NCBI GenBank assembly: GCA_018064935.1
Contig: JAGHUF010000050.1
Coordinates: 1 to 34,660, forward strand
Direction: 5' to 3'
DNA from: Candidatus Merdinaster equi
Lineage (GTDB): Bacteria; Bacillota; Clostridia; Lachnospirales; Lachnospiraceae
Length of the DNA stretch: 34,660 bases
Position 1 is the first letter of the stretch, and each line of letters starts with the position of its first letter. A program made the translations under genes and the position numbers. Under the pieces are notes generated by a model. It was not told the origin of the DNA. It saw nothing but the letters and a program-made list of their open reading frames with translations, and did not search any database. Positions 16,918-25,016 of this stretch are shown here, piece after piece.

Positions 16918-17775
16918 TTAGTTGGCAATAACGCTTTTACCCTGATTGCCATCATCTGGTATAAATCCAAATCCGCTAAACGGCCATATCCTGAAAAAAG
17001 CCTTACCAATTATATCTTTTCTCTTAATCTTTCCAACCATGGGATTTCTGGAATCCTTACTATTGTCCCTGTTATCTCCCATGACAAAATACTCATTTTC
17101 TCCCAGGACTACTGGTGCCGTCGTCTCATCGCCTTCGACAATAATATAATCCTGTCCCTCTGGAAGAACTCTTTCCAAATCACTATAGTATCCGTATTTA
17201 TCTTCCAAGACCTCGAAGGTTTCTTCCTGTGAATCAGCTTTTTTTATACTGATAACAAGCTTCCATTCAACCATTCCGCTATTCCCTTCAATGGAAGTAG
17301 GAACATTTTTGACTTCAACTGTTTCTCCCGGTAATCCGATGATTCTTTTTATATAAAAAGTATTCTCCTCATATTTTGGGGGAAAAACAACAATATCAAA
17401 TCGCTGAGGATCACCAAATCGATAACTTATTTTATCCACAAGAAGCTGGTCCCCATTTTCAAGTGTCGGATACATACTTGAACCAATAACCTCTGTCTTC
17501 TGACAAACAAAGACTATAAACAGATAGGTCAATACAAGAACAATCAGAAGATATATTCCAGTATTCAGCAATTCTCTTTTTCTTGAGATTGTTTTTCCTT
17601 TTTTCTTGTTCCTATGAGGCGGCTGTTTGGAAACCTTATCTAGGTCAGTATCTTTCTCATCCAGATCCAAATCCAGCTCATTGTCATCCAGTTCATTATA
17701 ATCCCACATATTTCTTACCAAATGTATCTTTCTTCTATCTACACGCCACATGCCACAAATAAATTGTACGTACAT
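16918..17775 (-). CDS. lepB: Signal peptidase I (second copy, acidic N-terminus)
   Basis: Cleaves signal peptides at the outer face of the membrane. 285 residues from the ATG at 17775. A charged cytoplasmic N-terminus holds the acidic ELDDNELDLDLDEKDTDLDK and then a Lys/Arg-rich patch. One membrane helix (about 74-92) follows, then the catalytic blocks: Ser100 in GSSMYPTLENGD, Lys143 in FYIKRIIGLPGE, and VMGDNRDNSKDSR. About 60 residues lie between the Lys box and the last box, longer than in the other copy. Start uncertain: the ATG at 17775 overlaps the rbgA stop as TGATG (coupling), but the protein could begin at the ATG at 17709 (MWDYNELDD). Neither has a strong ribosome binding site. Confidence 0.9.
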   Translation of the reverse strand: MYVQFICGMWRVDRRKIHLVRNMWDYNELDDNELDLDLDEKDTDLDKVSKQPPHRNKKKGKTISRKRELLNTGIYLLIVLVLTYLFIVFVCQKTEVIGSSMYPTLENGDQLLVDKISYRFGDPQRFDIVVFPPKYEENTFYIKRIIGLPGETVEVKNVPTSIEGNSGMVEWKLVISIKKADSQEETFEVLEDKYGYYSDLERVLPEGQDYIIVEGDETTAPVVLGENEYFVMGDNRDNSKDSRNPMVGKIKRKDIIGKAFFRIWPFSGFGFIPDDGNQGKSVIAN

Positions 17776-18617
17776 CAATCTGGAAATTCAAGCGTGAGTT
17801 TACCCATAGCACCACTTCTAAAATCGTCAAAAATCAACCCAGCCAGCTTGAAATAGTCAATCTCATTTCCCTTTTTATAGCACTTTCTTGCTTCAGCAAT
17901 TCTATTCAGTATAACAAGATTATCCTCGTCAGATTCTATGCCATATCTTGTAGGAATCGCTTCAGGATAACTCACACGAAGCTTTCCTACAAATTCATAG
18001 GATAAATCCTCTATCTGAAGAATCTCATCATTTATTGAACCTATATAAGCAAGTCTTTTTCCGACCTCTTCATCCTCAAATTTCGGCCAAAGAATTCCTG
18101 GTGTATCCAGCAGTTCAAGTTCCTTGCTAATTCTAATCCACTGTTTTCCTTTTGTAACTCCAGGTTTATTACCTGTTTTTGCCGAGCTTCTGCCAGCTAT
18201 CGAGTTGATAAAGGTTGATTTCCCTACATTGGGAATACCCACCACCATAGCTCTTATAGGTCTGTTTATTATGCCTTTCTTCTTATCTCTTTCTATCTTC
18301 TCACGGCATACTTCCCTAACAAGAGGAGCGACGTCCCTCACTCCCTTTCCAGCCTTGGAATTGAGTTCCAGCACAGCCATCCCTTTATTCTCGAAGTATT
18401 CTTTCCACTTTTTATTATATGTAGCATCAGCCAGGTCAGCTTTATTGAGAAGTATAATCCGGCTCTTTCCCTTGGCAAGTGTGTCTATATCGGGGTTACG
18501 CGATGACTGTGGACATCTGGCATCCACCAATTCCATCACCAAATCAATCACCTTCATGTCTTCTGTCATCTGACGCTTTGCCTTCGTCATATGCCCTGGA
18601 TACCATTGAACGTTCAT
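17775..18617 (-). CDS. rbgA: Ribosome biogenesis GTPase RbgA (YlqF)
   Basis: Essential GTPase for late assembly of the 50S subunit in Firmicutes. 280 residues with the circularly permuted motif order that defines the family: G4 (NKAD, 58-61) comes before G1 (GIPNVGKS, 127-134), then G2 (GVT near 154) and G3 (DTPG, 171-174). The N-terminus MNVQWYPGHMTKAKRQM is family-typical, and an ANTAR-like helical C-terminal domain is expected from about residue 200. That fold is shared in shape with transcription antiterminators but is not one here. GTGGAG lies 4-5 bases before the ATG. It sits between the two signal peptidase genes. Confidence 0.95.
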   Translation of the reverse strand: MNVQWYPGHMTKAKRQMTEDMKVIDLVMELVDARCPQSSRNPDIDTLAKGKSRIILLNKADLADATYNKKWKEYFENKGMAVLELNSKAGKGVRDVAPLVREVCREKIERDKKKGIINRPIRAMVVGIPNVGKSTFINSIAGRSSAKTGNKPGVTKGKQWIRISKELELLDTPGILWPKFEDEEVGKRLAYIGSINDEILQIEDLSYEFVGKLRVSYPEAIPTRYGIESDEDNLVILNRIAEARKCYKKGNEIDYFKLAGLIFDDFRSGAMGKLTLEFPD

Positions 18618-18678
18618 ACTTCTCCACTGTCCTTTCTATAAACTACAAAACCATAACCGCCGGCACACAGCTATTCAA

Positions 18679-19263
18679 TCAATGAACAAATCCCATGCTC
18701 ATATCGTTACTACCCATCTTATACCACGCACTTCCATATATATTTTCAAGCTTGACCGGTCCAATATTCGCGCTCCTTGAATCTTCTGAGCTGTTTACAT
18801 TATCCCCCAGCACGAAGAATTCATCCTCCGCAAGATAAAAAGCGTCCTCCGCTATTCCTGCTATTGCAATTTTATCAAATGCAGGTTCACTAAGCCTTTC
18901 ATCATTAATATAGATTCTACCATCAATAATTTGAACCTTTTCACCTGGTAACCCTACCACACGTTTCACATAATAGTGTGACTTTGTATTACCATTTGGT
19001 AGGAAAACAATAACATCCCCTCGTTCAGGCTTTGCAAAAGAGTACTTCACTCGATTTATCAGTATCTCCTGCCCATTGTACAAAACCGGTTCCATGGAGT
19101 CGCCGATTACGCTTGTTCTTGTTCCGAGACAATAAGCCAACACTCCTGCAATAAATACAGCCAGAACTACAAGAAACAGATATGTAAAGATTATCCTTAC
19201 TACATCCTTATTTATTTTTTTCTCACGCTGATAAAAATGTAAACCCTTGCCGCGTCTTCCCAT
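18679..19263 (-). CDS. lepB: Signal peptidase I (first copy)
   Basis: 194 residues, the usual compact Gram-positive form. A short basic cytoplasmic tail (GRRGKGLHFYQREKK) leads to one membrane helix (about 21-46). The external catalytic domain has Ser56 in IGDSMEPVLYNGQ, Lys100 in YYVKRVVGLPGE, and the VLGDNVNSSEDSR box. It differs from the neighbouring copy in length, N-terminus and loop size, so the two are old paralogues, not a recent duplication. It follows the rplS terminator and probably has its own weak promoter. The ribosome binding site is poor. Confidence 0.94.
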   Translation of the reverse strand: MGRRGKGLHFYQREKKINKDVVRIIFTYLFLVVLAVFIAGVLAYCLGTRTSVIGDSMEPVLYNGQEILINRVKYSFAKPERGDVIVFLPNGNTKSHYYVKRVVGLPGEKVQIIDGRIYINDERLSEPAFDKIAIAGIAEDAFYLAEDEFFVLGDNVNSSEDSRSANIGPVKLENIYGSAWYKMGSNDMSMGFVH

Positions 19264-19283
19264 AACAAATCATTTATCCGTAT

Positions 19284-19311
19284 AAAATAGAATGCGATAG
19301 AAAAAGGACAA
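19284..19311 (-). promoter_or_regulatory. Possible promoter of lepB-rbgA
   Basis: TTGTCC (19306-19311), 16-base spacer, TATTTT (19284-19289). The -35 lies in the right arm of the rplS terminator. Each box matches consensus at 4 of 6. Confidence 0.4.
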
Positions 19312-19331
19312 GTACCAGAGTACCTGTCCTT
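19301..19331 (-). terminator. Terminator after rplS
   Basis: 12-bp stem AAGGACAGGTAC / GTACTTGTCCTT (one G-T) with loop TCTG and a TTTTTC tail. It ends the rpsP-to-rplS unit. Confidence 0.88.
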
Positions 19332-19352
19332 ATAATCTCTGTTAATCAGATA

Positions 19353-19700
19353 TTACTTAACTGCCTCTTTAACCTTAGCCTTCTTACCAACACGGCTTCT
19401 TAAGTAGTTAAGCTTAGCACGTCTTACCTTACCTCTACGTACTACTTCAACCTTCTCAACATTAGGTGAGTGAAGTGGCCATGTCTTCTCAACGCCAACG
19501 CCGTTGCTTGCCTTACGTACAGTAAAGGTCTCACGGTTTGATCCGCCCTGCTTCTTAAGTACAGTACCTTCGAAAATCTGAATTCTCTCACGGTTTCCTT
19601 CCTTAATCTTACCGTATACTTTTACGGTATCACCTACGTTGAACTCAGGAACTTCGTTCTTAAGCTCTGCAGCTTCGATCTCTTTAATAATTTCGCTCAT
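19353..19700 (-). CDS. rplS: 50S ribosomal protein L19
   Basis: 115 residues, full length, located at the 30S-50S interface. It has the family features: the N-terminal helix, [28 protein letters not shown], the central [26 protein letters not shown], and the basic end [34 protein letters not shown] stands 8-9 bases before the ATG. It follows trmD with a 113-base gap that holds a likely extra promoter and a leader. Some Firmicutes have a structured L19 leader; I cannot confirm that fold here. Confidence 0.97.
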   Translation of the reverse strand: MSEIIKEIEAAELKNEVPEFNVGDTVKVYGKIKEGNRERIQIFEGTVLKKQGGSNRETFTVRKASNGVGVEKTWPLHSPNVEKVEVVRRGKVRRAKLNYLRSRVGKKAKVKEAVK

Positions 19701-19777
19701 TTTTATATCTCCTTTTTCATTCGGATGTTCTTAATACAATTCTGTAACAGCGGACCATCTTTAATCACAACGTGAAT

Positions 19778-19806
19778 ATACTACCACACAACATAAGCAA
19801 TTGCAA
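19778..19806 (-). promoter_or_regulatory. Possible promoter of rplS
   Basis: TTGCAA (19801-19806), 17-base spacer, TAGTAT (19778-19783; an overlapping TATATT is also possible). It lies right after the trmD stop and would give a leader of about 70 bases before rplS, allowing L19 to be made independently of the upstream genes. Confidence 0.45.
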
Positions 19807-19813
19807 CACTTTT

Positions 19814-20557
19814 TCATTCTTCAGTGTTCTTATGCCTTCTATTCTCTCTTTTGCTTTTTACAACTGGTATATGTTCTGCCATATACTTCTCGTACAAATC
19901 AGGTCTTCTGATTCTTGTTCTTTCAATCGCCTGCTCAAGTCTCCATGCATCTACTTTTGCATGATCACCAGACAACAGAATTGGTGGCACCTTCTTTCCA
20001 TTCCAGGTTTCAGGTCTCGAGTACTGTGGATATTCCAACAGATTATTCTCAAAAGACTCACCTACAGCCGAATCATCATTTCCAAGAACTCCTGGACACA
20101 ATCTTGAAATAGCATCAATCATGACCATAGCCGGCAGTTCTCCTCCAGTCAGAACATAGTCTCCAATTGAGACATAATCTGTTACAACTTCCTCTAGCGC
20201 TCTCTCATCAATACCTTCATAATGACCACACAGTATTATTAATTCCTCCTCAAGCGCAAATTCTTTTGCCATTGACTGATTAAATGTATTTCCCTGCGGT
20301 GTCACATATATTGTTCGTACCTTACGCCCTGCAGTGATTGCTTTATGGCAGTCATAAACTGGCTGTGCCTGCATCAGCATTCCAGCACCACCACCATAAG
20401 GATAATCGTCCACGCTTCCATGCTTATCAAGAGTATAATCCCTTATATTTACCGCATTAATCTCTATAAGTTGCTTCTCCTGCGCTCTTGCAAGAATACT
20501 GGTATTCAATCCCTGCAGAACCATATCCGGAAAAAGAGTCATCACCGTAAATTTCAT
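19814..20557 (-). CDS. trmD: tRNA (guanine-37-N1)-methyltransferase
   Basis: Methylates G37 next to the anticodon to prevent frameshifting. 247 residues, full length. It starts MKFTVMTLFPDMV, has DDYPYGGGAGMLM and the trefoil-knot SAM site around VSIGDYVLTGGELPAMVMIDAI, and ends in the helical C-terminal domain (EAIERTRIRRPDLY-like segment). Its ATG overlaps the rimM stop as ATGA, the classic rimM-trmD coupling. rplS follows, as in most bacteria. Confidence 0.97.
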   Translation of the reverse strand: MKFTVMTLFPDMVLQGLNTSILARAQEKQLIEINAVNIRDYTLDKHGSVDDYPYGGGAGMLMQAQPVYDCHKAITAGRKVRTIYVTPQGNTFNQSMAKEFALEEELIILCGHYEGIDERALEEVVTDYVSIGDYVLTGGELPAMVMIDAISRLCPGVLGNDDSAVGESFENNLLEYPQYSRPETWNGKKVPPILLSGDHAKVDAWRLEQAIERTRIRRPDLYEKYMAEHIPVVKSKRENRRHKNTEE

Positions 20558-21096
20558 AATAAACCATCCATAACATGAACCAGCATGTAACCTTCATTGA
20601 TATTGACTTTCAAAATACATTCTTTAATTGCTGGAAGAAGCACATTTCTTCCATCTATCATGGCTACATCATATACATCATTTGCACCTGTCTGAATTAC
20701 ATCTGACAAGGTTCCCAGATCGTAGCCTATATCATTTTTCGAATTCAGATTTTCAATAATTGCTTCATCCGAGTATACTTTAATTCCAACCAAATCAGCA
20801 ATATAGTATTCATCCTTGGAAAGAGGTACGGCTTTCTGACGTGGAACATAAAATTCCGTCCCCTTAAGCAGCTGAGCCGCATCCATATCATCAACGCCCT
20901 CAATCTTAAGAATCACCATATTTTTGAAGAACTTAACGCTCTCAATCTTGGCAGTTCTCCTGTTTTTTCCATTATCAAGAATAATCTCTTTATATTTCTT
21001 GAATCTTTCCGGTTCATCAGTTGTCGGAAATACCTTGAATTCACCTTTTACTCCATGCGTTGAAGCAAAATTACCAACTCTAAAAAACTCTTGCAT
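20554..21096 (-). CDS. rimM: 16S rRNA processing / 30S maturation factor RimM
   Basis: 180 residues: an N-terminal RimM beta-barrel (FFRVGNFASTHGVKGEFKVFPTTDEPERF) and a C-terminal PRC-barrel (YYIADLVGIKVYSDE to the end). It binds S19 and helps mature the head of the 30S subunit. The ATG at 21096 is chosen because AGGAG stands 5 bases upstream and the family starts at this point; longer in-frame starts reach back to 21138 through the hairpin zone without a site. Confidence 0.93.
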   Translation of the reverse strand: MQEFFRVGNFASTHGVKGEFKVFPTTDEPERFKKYKEIILDNGKNRRTAKIESVKFFKNMVILKIEGVDDMDAAQLLKGTEFYVPRQKAVPLSKDEYYIADLVGIKVYSDEAIIENLNSKNDIGYDLGTLSDVIQTGANDVYDVAMIDGRNVLLPAIKECILKVNINEGYMLVHVMDGLL

Positions 21097-21126
21097 CAAA
21101 ACTCCTATAAATCGAACAAAGAACAT

Positions 21127-21148
21127 AAAAGGGCCCATAGGCCCTTTT
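21127..21148. terminator. Short hairpin between khpA and rimM
   Basis: AAAAGGGCC / GGCCCTTTT, a 9-bp stem with a four-base loop, has only four T on each side. It is symmetric, so it could slow or partly end transcription in either direction. It stands 5 bases after the khpA stop codon and 30 bases before the rimM start, and may tune the ratio of the genes rather than end the operon. Confidence 0.5.
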
Positions 21149-21153
21149 ATTAA

Positions 21154-21381
21154 TTACATGATATCAACATCAACTCTTGTATCATCCCTGGTAGACGCAG
21201 CCTTTACAACAGAACGAATTGCCTTAGCAATTCTTCCCTGCTTGCCAATTACCTTTCCCATATCAGAGGGTGCAACATGAAGCTCAACTTTGATATTTTT
21301 GCCATTCACAGTCTCAGTTACAACAACCTCATCAGGATTATCAACAAGTGCCTTAGCGATAACCTCGACTAATTCTTTCAT
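21154..21381 (-). CDS. khpA: KH-domain RNA-binding protein KhpA (YlqC)
   Basis: 75 residues forming a single KH domain: MKELVEVIAKALVDNPDEVVV, the GKVIGKQGRIAKAIRSVVKAA helix-loop-helix with the GxxG-type loop (GKQG), and a C-terminal strand. With its partner KhpB/Jag it binds many RNAs and affects cell division and elongation in Firmicutes. GGAGG lies 8 bases before the ATG. It follows rpsP by 44 bases, the standard position. Confidence 0.93.
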   Translation of the reverse strand: MKELVEVIAKALVDNPDEVVVTETVNGKNIKVELHVAPSDMGKVIGKQGRIAKAIRSVVKAASTRDDTRVDVDIM

Positions 21382-21425
21382 TTAATTACCTCCGTATCGA
21401 GTTAACAAAAGTAACAAACAATCTA

Positions 21426-21671
21426 TTATTTCTCGATACCGGCATTCTTGAACAGTCTTGCGATTACGTCGGTAGGCTGTGCTCCATTGTTCAGCCACTT
21501 CTTTGCTGCATCTGCATCAATCTTAACAGTTGCAGGCTCAGTGTTAGGATCATATGAACCGATTTCCTCGATGCACTTTCCACCTCTAGCTACTCTTGAA
21601 TCAGCTACAACGATTCTGTAGATAGCGTTTCTCTTCTCACCAATTCTTCTAAGTCTGATTTTTACTGCCAT
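21426..21671 (-). CDS. rpsP: 30S ribosomal protein S16
   Basis: 81 residues, full length. [66 protein letters not shown] is the S16 signature throughout. GGAGG is 9 bases upstream of the ATG. The 125-base gap after ffh holds a GGCC-TTT-GGCC hairpin and an AT-rich leader, but no promoter I would call. Confidence 0.97.
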   Translation of the reverse strand: MAVKIRLRRIGEKRNAIYRIVVADSRVARGGKCIEEIGSYDPNTEPATVKIDADAAKKWLNNGAQPTDVIARLFKNAGIEK

Positions 21672-21796
21672 TTTAAAATTCCTCCATATAAATATGTATT
21701 AATGTGTTATCTATCTATGATCAAGACGGGATTACGAATTCCCCTTCTTATCATCGACTTATATATGATTCAGGCCAAAGGCCATAACCAACAAAA

Positions 21797-23167
21797 CTAA
21801 AACGGGAATTTACCCTTGCCCATGCCGCCTAACATAGACATCGGATTACCATGCTTGCCCTTCATACCGCCCATCTGCTTCATCATTTTCTGACCTTGCT
21901 CAAACTGCTTGATGAATCGGTTTACTACAGCAATATCAACACCGGCTCCCTTGGCTATTCTGTGCTTTCTCTGTGGACTAAGAAGCTTTGGCGTTCTTCT
22001 TTCCTCAGGTGTCATCGATAGGACAATCGCCTCAAAATGTGCCATCTGCTTATCATCTACCATTCCAGAGATGTCGCCCATCTTGGAACCAACTCCCGGT
22101 AACATTGACAAAATAGAAGTGAGACCTCCCATCTTCTTCATCTGTTTCATGCTCTCGAGATAATCCTCGAAGTCAAATTTTCCCTTTTTAAGATTTGACG
22201 CCATTTTCTTTGAGGTTTTCTCATCGATATCAACCTCAGCCTGCGCCTTCTCAATCAGGGAAAGTACATCACCCATTCCAAGGATTCGGCTTGCCATTCG
22301 GTCTGGATAGAACTGTTCAAGATCTGTCAGTTTCTCACCCATACCGACGAAGAGAATCGGCTTACCAGTTACAGCCTTTACTGAAAGAGCTGCACCACCT
22401 CTTGTGTCGCCATCCATCTTAGAAAGGATAACTCCGTCAACACCAACCTTATCATTAAACTCAGTTGCAACATTGACCGCATCCTGACCAGTCATGGCAT
22501 CGACAACCAATAATGTCTGATGAACTTCTACATTCTGCTTAATCTCAATAAGCTCTTCCATCATCGCTTCATCAACATGAAGTCGACCAGCTGTATCAAG
22601 GATTACAACATTATGACCATTTTTATTTGCATGCTCTATAGCTGCTTTTGCGATATTAACTGGCTTTTGTGTATCTCCCATGGTAAAAACGTCTACACCA
22701 ACTTTTTCACCATTAACCTGAAGCTGTTTAATAGCTGCGGGACGATATACATCACAGGCAACCAGAAGCGGTTTCTTGCTCTTAAGCTTCATCTTGCCAG
22801 CAAGCTTGGCGGTTGCAGTAGTTTTACCTGCACCCTGAAGTCCACACATCATAATAACTGTAATAGACTTTCCCGGCTGATAGGTAAGCTCTGTCGTTTC
22901 AGATCCCATTAGGGATATCATTTCTTCATTAACAATCTTGATAACCATCTGTCCAGGATTAAGTCCATTAAGCACATCCTGTCCAATAGCTCTCTCCTGC
23001 ACTGAAGAAACAAACTGCTTTACTACCTTGAAGCTTACATCCGCTTCAAGCAGAGCCATTTTAACCTCTTTTAATGCAACTTTAACGTCATCCTCAGTAA
23101 GACGTCCTTTGCTTCGTAGGTTTTTAAATACGTTCGTCAGTTTATCAGTTAAACTCTCAAATGCCAT
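21797..23167 (-). CDS. ffh: Signal recognition particle GTPase Ffh (SRP54)
   Basis: Binds signal sequences and 4.5S/6S-like SRP RNA and delivers ribosomes to FtsY at the membrane. 456 residues: N domain 1-90, G domain with GLQGAGKTT (109-117), DVYRPAAIKQL, LDTAGRLHVDE and SKMDGDTRGG, and a Met-rich M domain from about 300 that ends in the flexible MKQMGGMKGKHGNPMSMLGGMG tail. GGAG stands 8 bases before the ATG. It abuts the ylxM stop (TAA-ATG, no gap). Confidence 0.97.
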   Translation of the reverse strand: MAFESLTDKLTNVFKNLRSKGRLTEDDVKVALKEVKMALLEADVSFKVVKQFVSSVQERAIGQDVLNGLNPGQMVIKIVNEEMISLMGSETTELTYQPGKSITVIMMCGLQGAGKTTATAKLAGKMKLKSKKPLLVACDVYRPAAIKQLQVNGEKVGVDVFTMGDTQKPVNIAKAAIEHANKNGHNVVILDTAGRLHVDEAMMEELIEIKQNVEVHQTLLVVDAMTGQDAVNVATEFNDKVGVDGVILSKMDGDTRGGAALSVKAVTGKPILFVGMGEKLTDLEQFYPDRMASRILGMGDVLSLIEKAQAEVDIDEKTSKKMASNLKKGKFDFEDYLESMKQMKKMGGLTSILSMLPGVGSKMGDISGMVDDKQMAHFEAIVLSMTPEERRTPKLLSPQRKHRIAKGAGVDIAVVNRFIKQFEQGQKMMKQMGGMKGKHGNPMSMLGGMGKGKFPF

Positions 23168-23527
23168 TTATAATTCTCCAAGAATAGAACCTGACAAAGC
23201 TTCAATCTGTGAAATACTCTGTCTTGCTTCCTCTGAGAGCATACCACTCTTCTGCGCATCACGAAGAAGCGCATTTATATTGGAAACCTCTCTTCTGACC
23301 TTGATGAACTTCTCAATCAGATGAAGTTTGTTCTCGTATTCTTCAAGTCCTTTGTCACATCTCTTAAGAAGATCATGCACTCCCTGACGGCTTATTCCAT
23401 ACAAATCACCGACCTCTGACAATGACATGTCATTAAGAACAGCATCTTCATATATCTGACGCTGGTGCTCTGTCAGGAGCGGACCATAGAAATCATATAA
23501 CAATCCATTGCGTGCTATTTTGTCCAT
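23168..23527 (-). CDS. ylxM: YlxM / p13-like helix-turn-helix protein
   Basis: 119 residues, a partner gene of ffh in Firmicutes and Mollicutes. It has a sigma-70 region-4-like helix-turn-helix at about residues 18-62: LTEHQRQIYEDAVLNDMSLSEVGDLYGISRQGVHDLLKRC. The C-terminus is helical. It is thought to act in or control the SRP pathway. The ATG at 23527 is chosen because GGGG is 7 bases upstream; the longer reading would need a TTG at 23548. Its own promoter lies about 100 bases upstream inside the ilvA terminator. Confidence 0.9.
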   Translation of the reverse strand: MDKIARNGLLYDFYGPLLTEHQRQIYEDAVLNDMSLSEVGDLYGISRQGVHDLLKRCDKGLEEYENKLHLIEKFIKVRREVSNINALLRDAQKSGMLSEEARQSISQIEALSGSILGEL

Positions 23528-23615
23528 TTGATTACCCCATTTCCCCAAACACGATATTGTCCAAAACTATTCCGCACCAAATTGTGAAAATAGATATTGA
23601 CTCACAATATCATAC

Positions 23616-23658
23616 AAAAAGACACTTCGCTATATTACTCAAAAAATAGCGAAGTGTC
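23616..23658 (-). terminator. Terminator after ilvA, overlapping the ylxM promoter
   Basis: Perfect 13-bp inverted repeat GACACTTCGCTAT (23646-23658) / ATAGCGAAGTGTC (23621-23633), 12-base loop, then five T. It ends transcripts from ilvA. The hairpin also spans both promoter boxes of the next unit. Confidence 0.8.
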
Positions 23659-23660
23659 AA
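23632..23660 (-). promoter_or_regulatory. Promoter of ylxM-ffh-rpsP operon
   Basis: TTGACA (23655-23660), 17-base spacer, TAATAT (23632-23637). The -35 overlaps the left arm of the ilvA terminator and the -10 lies in its loop and right arm. A further inverted repeat ATTGTGA / TCACAAT (23581-23608) lies in the roughly 100-base leader. Confidence 0.8.
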
Positions 23661-23746
23661 GTATTTTTCCTTAACAAGTTGAAAACTTTTTTTACGGTGT
23701 CTAAATGTTGATTTTACGCGGTTTCGGGGTACAAAATCTAGATTGA

Positions 23747-24970
23747 CTAAATATTGGTCCTCACTAATTTGGGTTTGTATCCTCCCTCTTCAAGTGATGC
23801 CATTATTTCCTCTTTGTGCTCCGTTCCAAACGCCTCAATTGTGATGCGAAGTTCAACAGCTGCATTCCTGTTAATTGATACAAACTGGTTATGTTCAAGC
23901 TTAATTACATTACCATTCTGCTTAGCTATCACATCAGCTATCCTTGAAAGTTCTCCCGGCTTATCAGGCAAAAGAGCAGATACAGTGAATATTCTGTCTC
24001 GCAGAATCAATCCCTGCTGTACAACGGAACTCATAGTAATGACATCCATGTTTCCACCTGATAATATTGACACTACCTTCTTATTCTTAACATCAAGCTG
24101 TCTGAGTGCTGCGACCGTGAGAAGTCCGGAATTCTCTACAACCATCTTATGGTTTTCTACCATATCAAGAAATGAAACAACCAGCTCCTGATCCTCAACA
24201 GTTATGATATCATCCAGATTCTCCTGAATATGACTGAAAAGCTTTTCCCCCGGTGTCTTTACAGCTGTACCATCGGCAATAGTATTCACGGAAGGAAGTG
24301 TTGTAACCTTTTTATTCTTGAGCGACTCTTTCATGCAAGCAGCACCTGCTGGTTCAACACCAATTACTTTTATCTTGGGATTAAGAAGTTTAGCCAGGGT
24401 AGATACACCTGTTGCCAGTCCACCGCCGCCAATTGGAACAAGAATATAGTCCACTGTTGGAAGTTCTTTTACAATTTCCATAGCGATTGTGCCCTGTCCT
24501 GTTGCAACTGCAAGATCATCAAAAGGATGAATAAATGTATAACCATGCTCATCTGCAAGTTCATAAGCTCTGGCACAAGCCTCATCATAAACATCCCCAT
24601 GAAGAACAACCTCAGCGCCATAGCTCTTGGTTCTATTCACTTTGATAAGTGGAGTTGTTGTCGGCATTACAATTGTAGCCTTTACTCCAAAACATTTTGC
24701 CGCATATGCAACACCCTGTGCATGATTTCCAGCAGAGGCTGTGATAATACCCTTACTCAGTTCTTCCTGTGACAGGGTACTCATTTTATAATATGCACCT
24801 CTAACCTTATACGCGCCTGTAAATTGCATATTCTCAGGTTTCAGATAAACCTTGTTTCCCGTCTGTCTGCTGTAGAAATCGCTATAGATCAACTTAGTTT
24901 CAAGCGTTACCTGCTTAACGATTTCTGAAGCTTCTTCAAATCTCTCAAGAGTTAACATCTCATCATTCAT
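23747..24970 (-). CDS. ilvA: Threonine ammonia-lyase (threonine dehydratase)
   Basis: Converts threonine to 2-oxobutyrate and ammonia, feeding isoleucine synthesis or fermentation to propionate. 407 residues: a fold-type II PLP domain with the PLP lysine Lys55 in FTGAYKVRGAY, SAGNHAQGVA, the phosphate-binding GGGGLATG and SGGNMD, then one ACT domain (about 330-407, FTVSALLPDKPGELSRIADVI). The short one-ACT form is shared by catabolic-type and many Gram-positive biosynthetic enzymes, so the physiological role is open. It follows ftsY by 46 bases without a terminator. The ribosome binding site is weak (GGTGA, 6 bases). Confidence 0.92.
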   Translation of the reverse strand: MNDEMLTLERFEEASEIVKQVTLETKLIYSDFYSRQTGNKVYLKPENMQFTGAYKVRGAYYKMSTLSQEELSKGIITASAGNHAQGVAYAAKCFGVKATIVMPTTTPLIKVNRTKSYGAEVVLHGDVYDEACARAYELADEHGYTFIHPFDDLAVATGQGTIAMEIVKELPTVDYILVPIGGGGLATGVSTLAKLLNPKIKVIGVEPAGAACMKESLKNKKVTTLPSVNTIADGTAVKTPGEKLFSHIQENLDDIITVEDQELVVSFLDMVENHKMVVENSGLLTVAALRQLDVKNKKVVSILSGGNMDVITMSSVVQQGLILRDRIFTVSALLPDKPGELSRIADVIAKQNGNVIKLEHNQFVSINRNAAVELRITIEAFGTEHKEEIMASLEEGGYKPKLVRTNI

Positions 24971-25016
24971 ACTGATTCACCATTCCTGCTATTACTATAA
25001 ATCTTCCAATAAATCT

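Noticed and set aside
17775-18617. RbgA as the ANTAR regulator of the leaders
   Set aside because: Its C-terminal domain has an ANTAR-like fold by family knowledge, but the protein is a ribosome assembly GTPase and is not a plausible regulator of these leaders.
23581-23608. CRP/FNR-type site
   Set aside because: The arms TGTGA and TCACA are 14 bases apart instead of 6, and the position is downstream of the promoter.
24230-24772. 180-codon open frame on the plus strand
   Set aside because: It lies entirely antisense to ilvA, has no ribosome binding site, and its product is a Cys/Asn/Ile-rich composition expected from a shadow frame.
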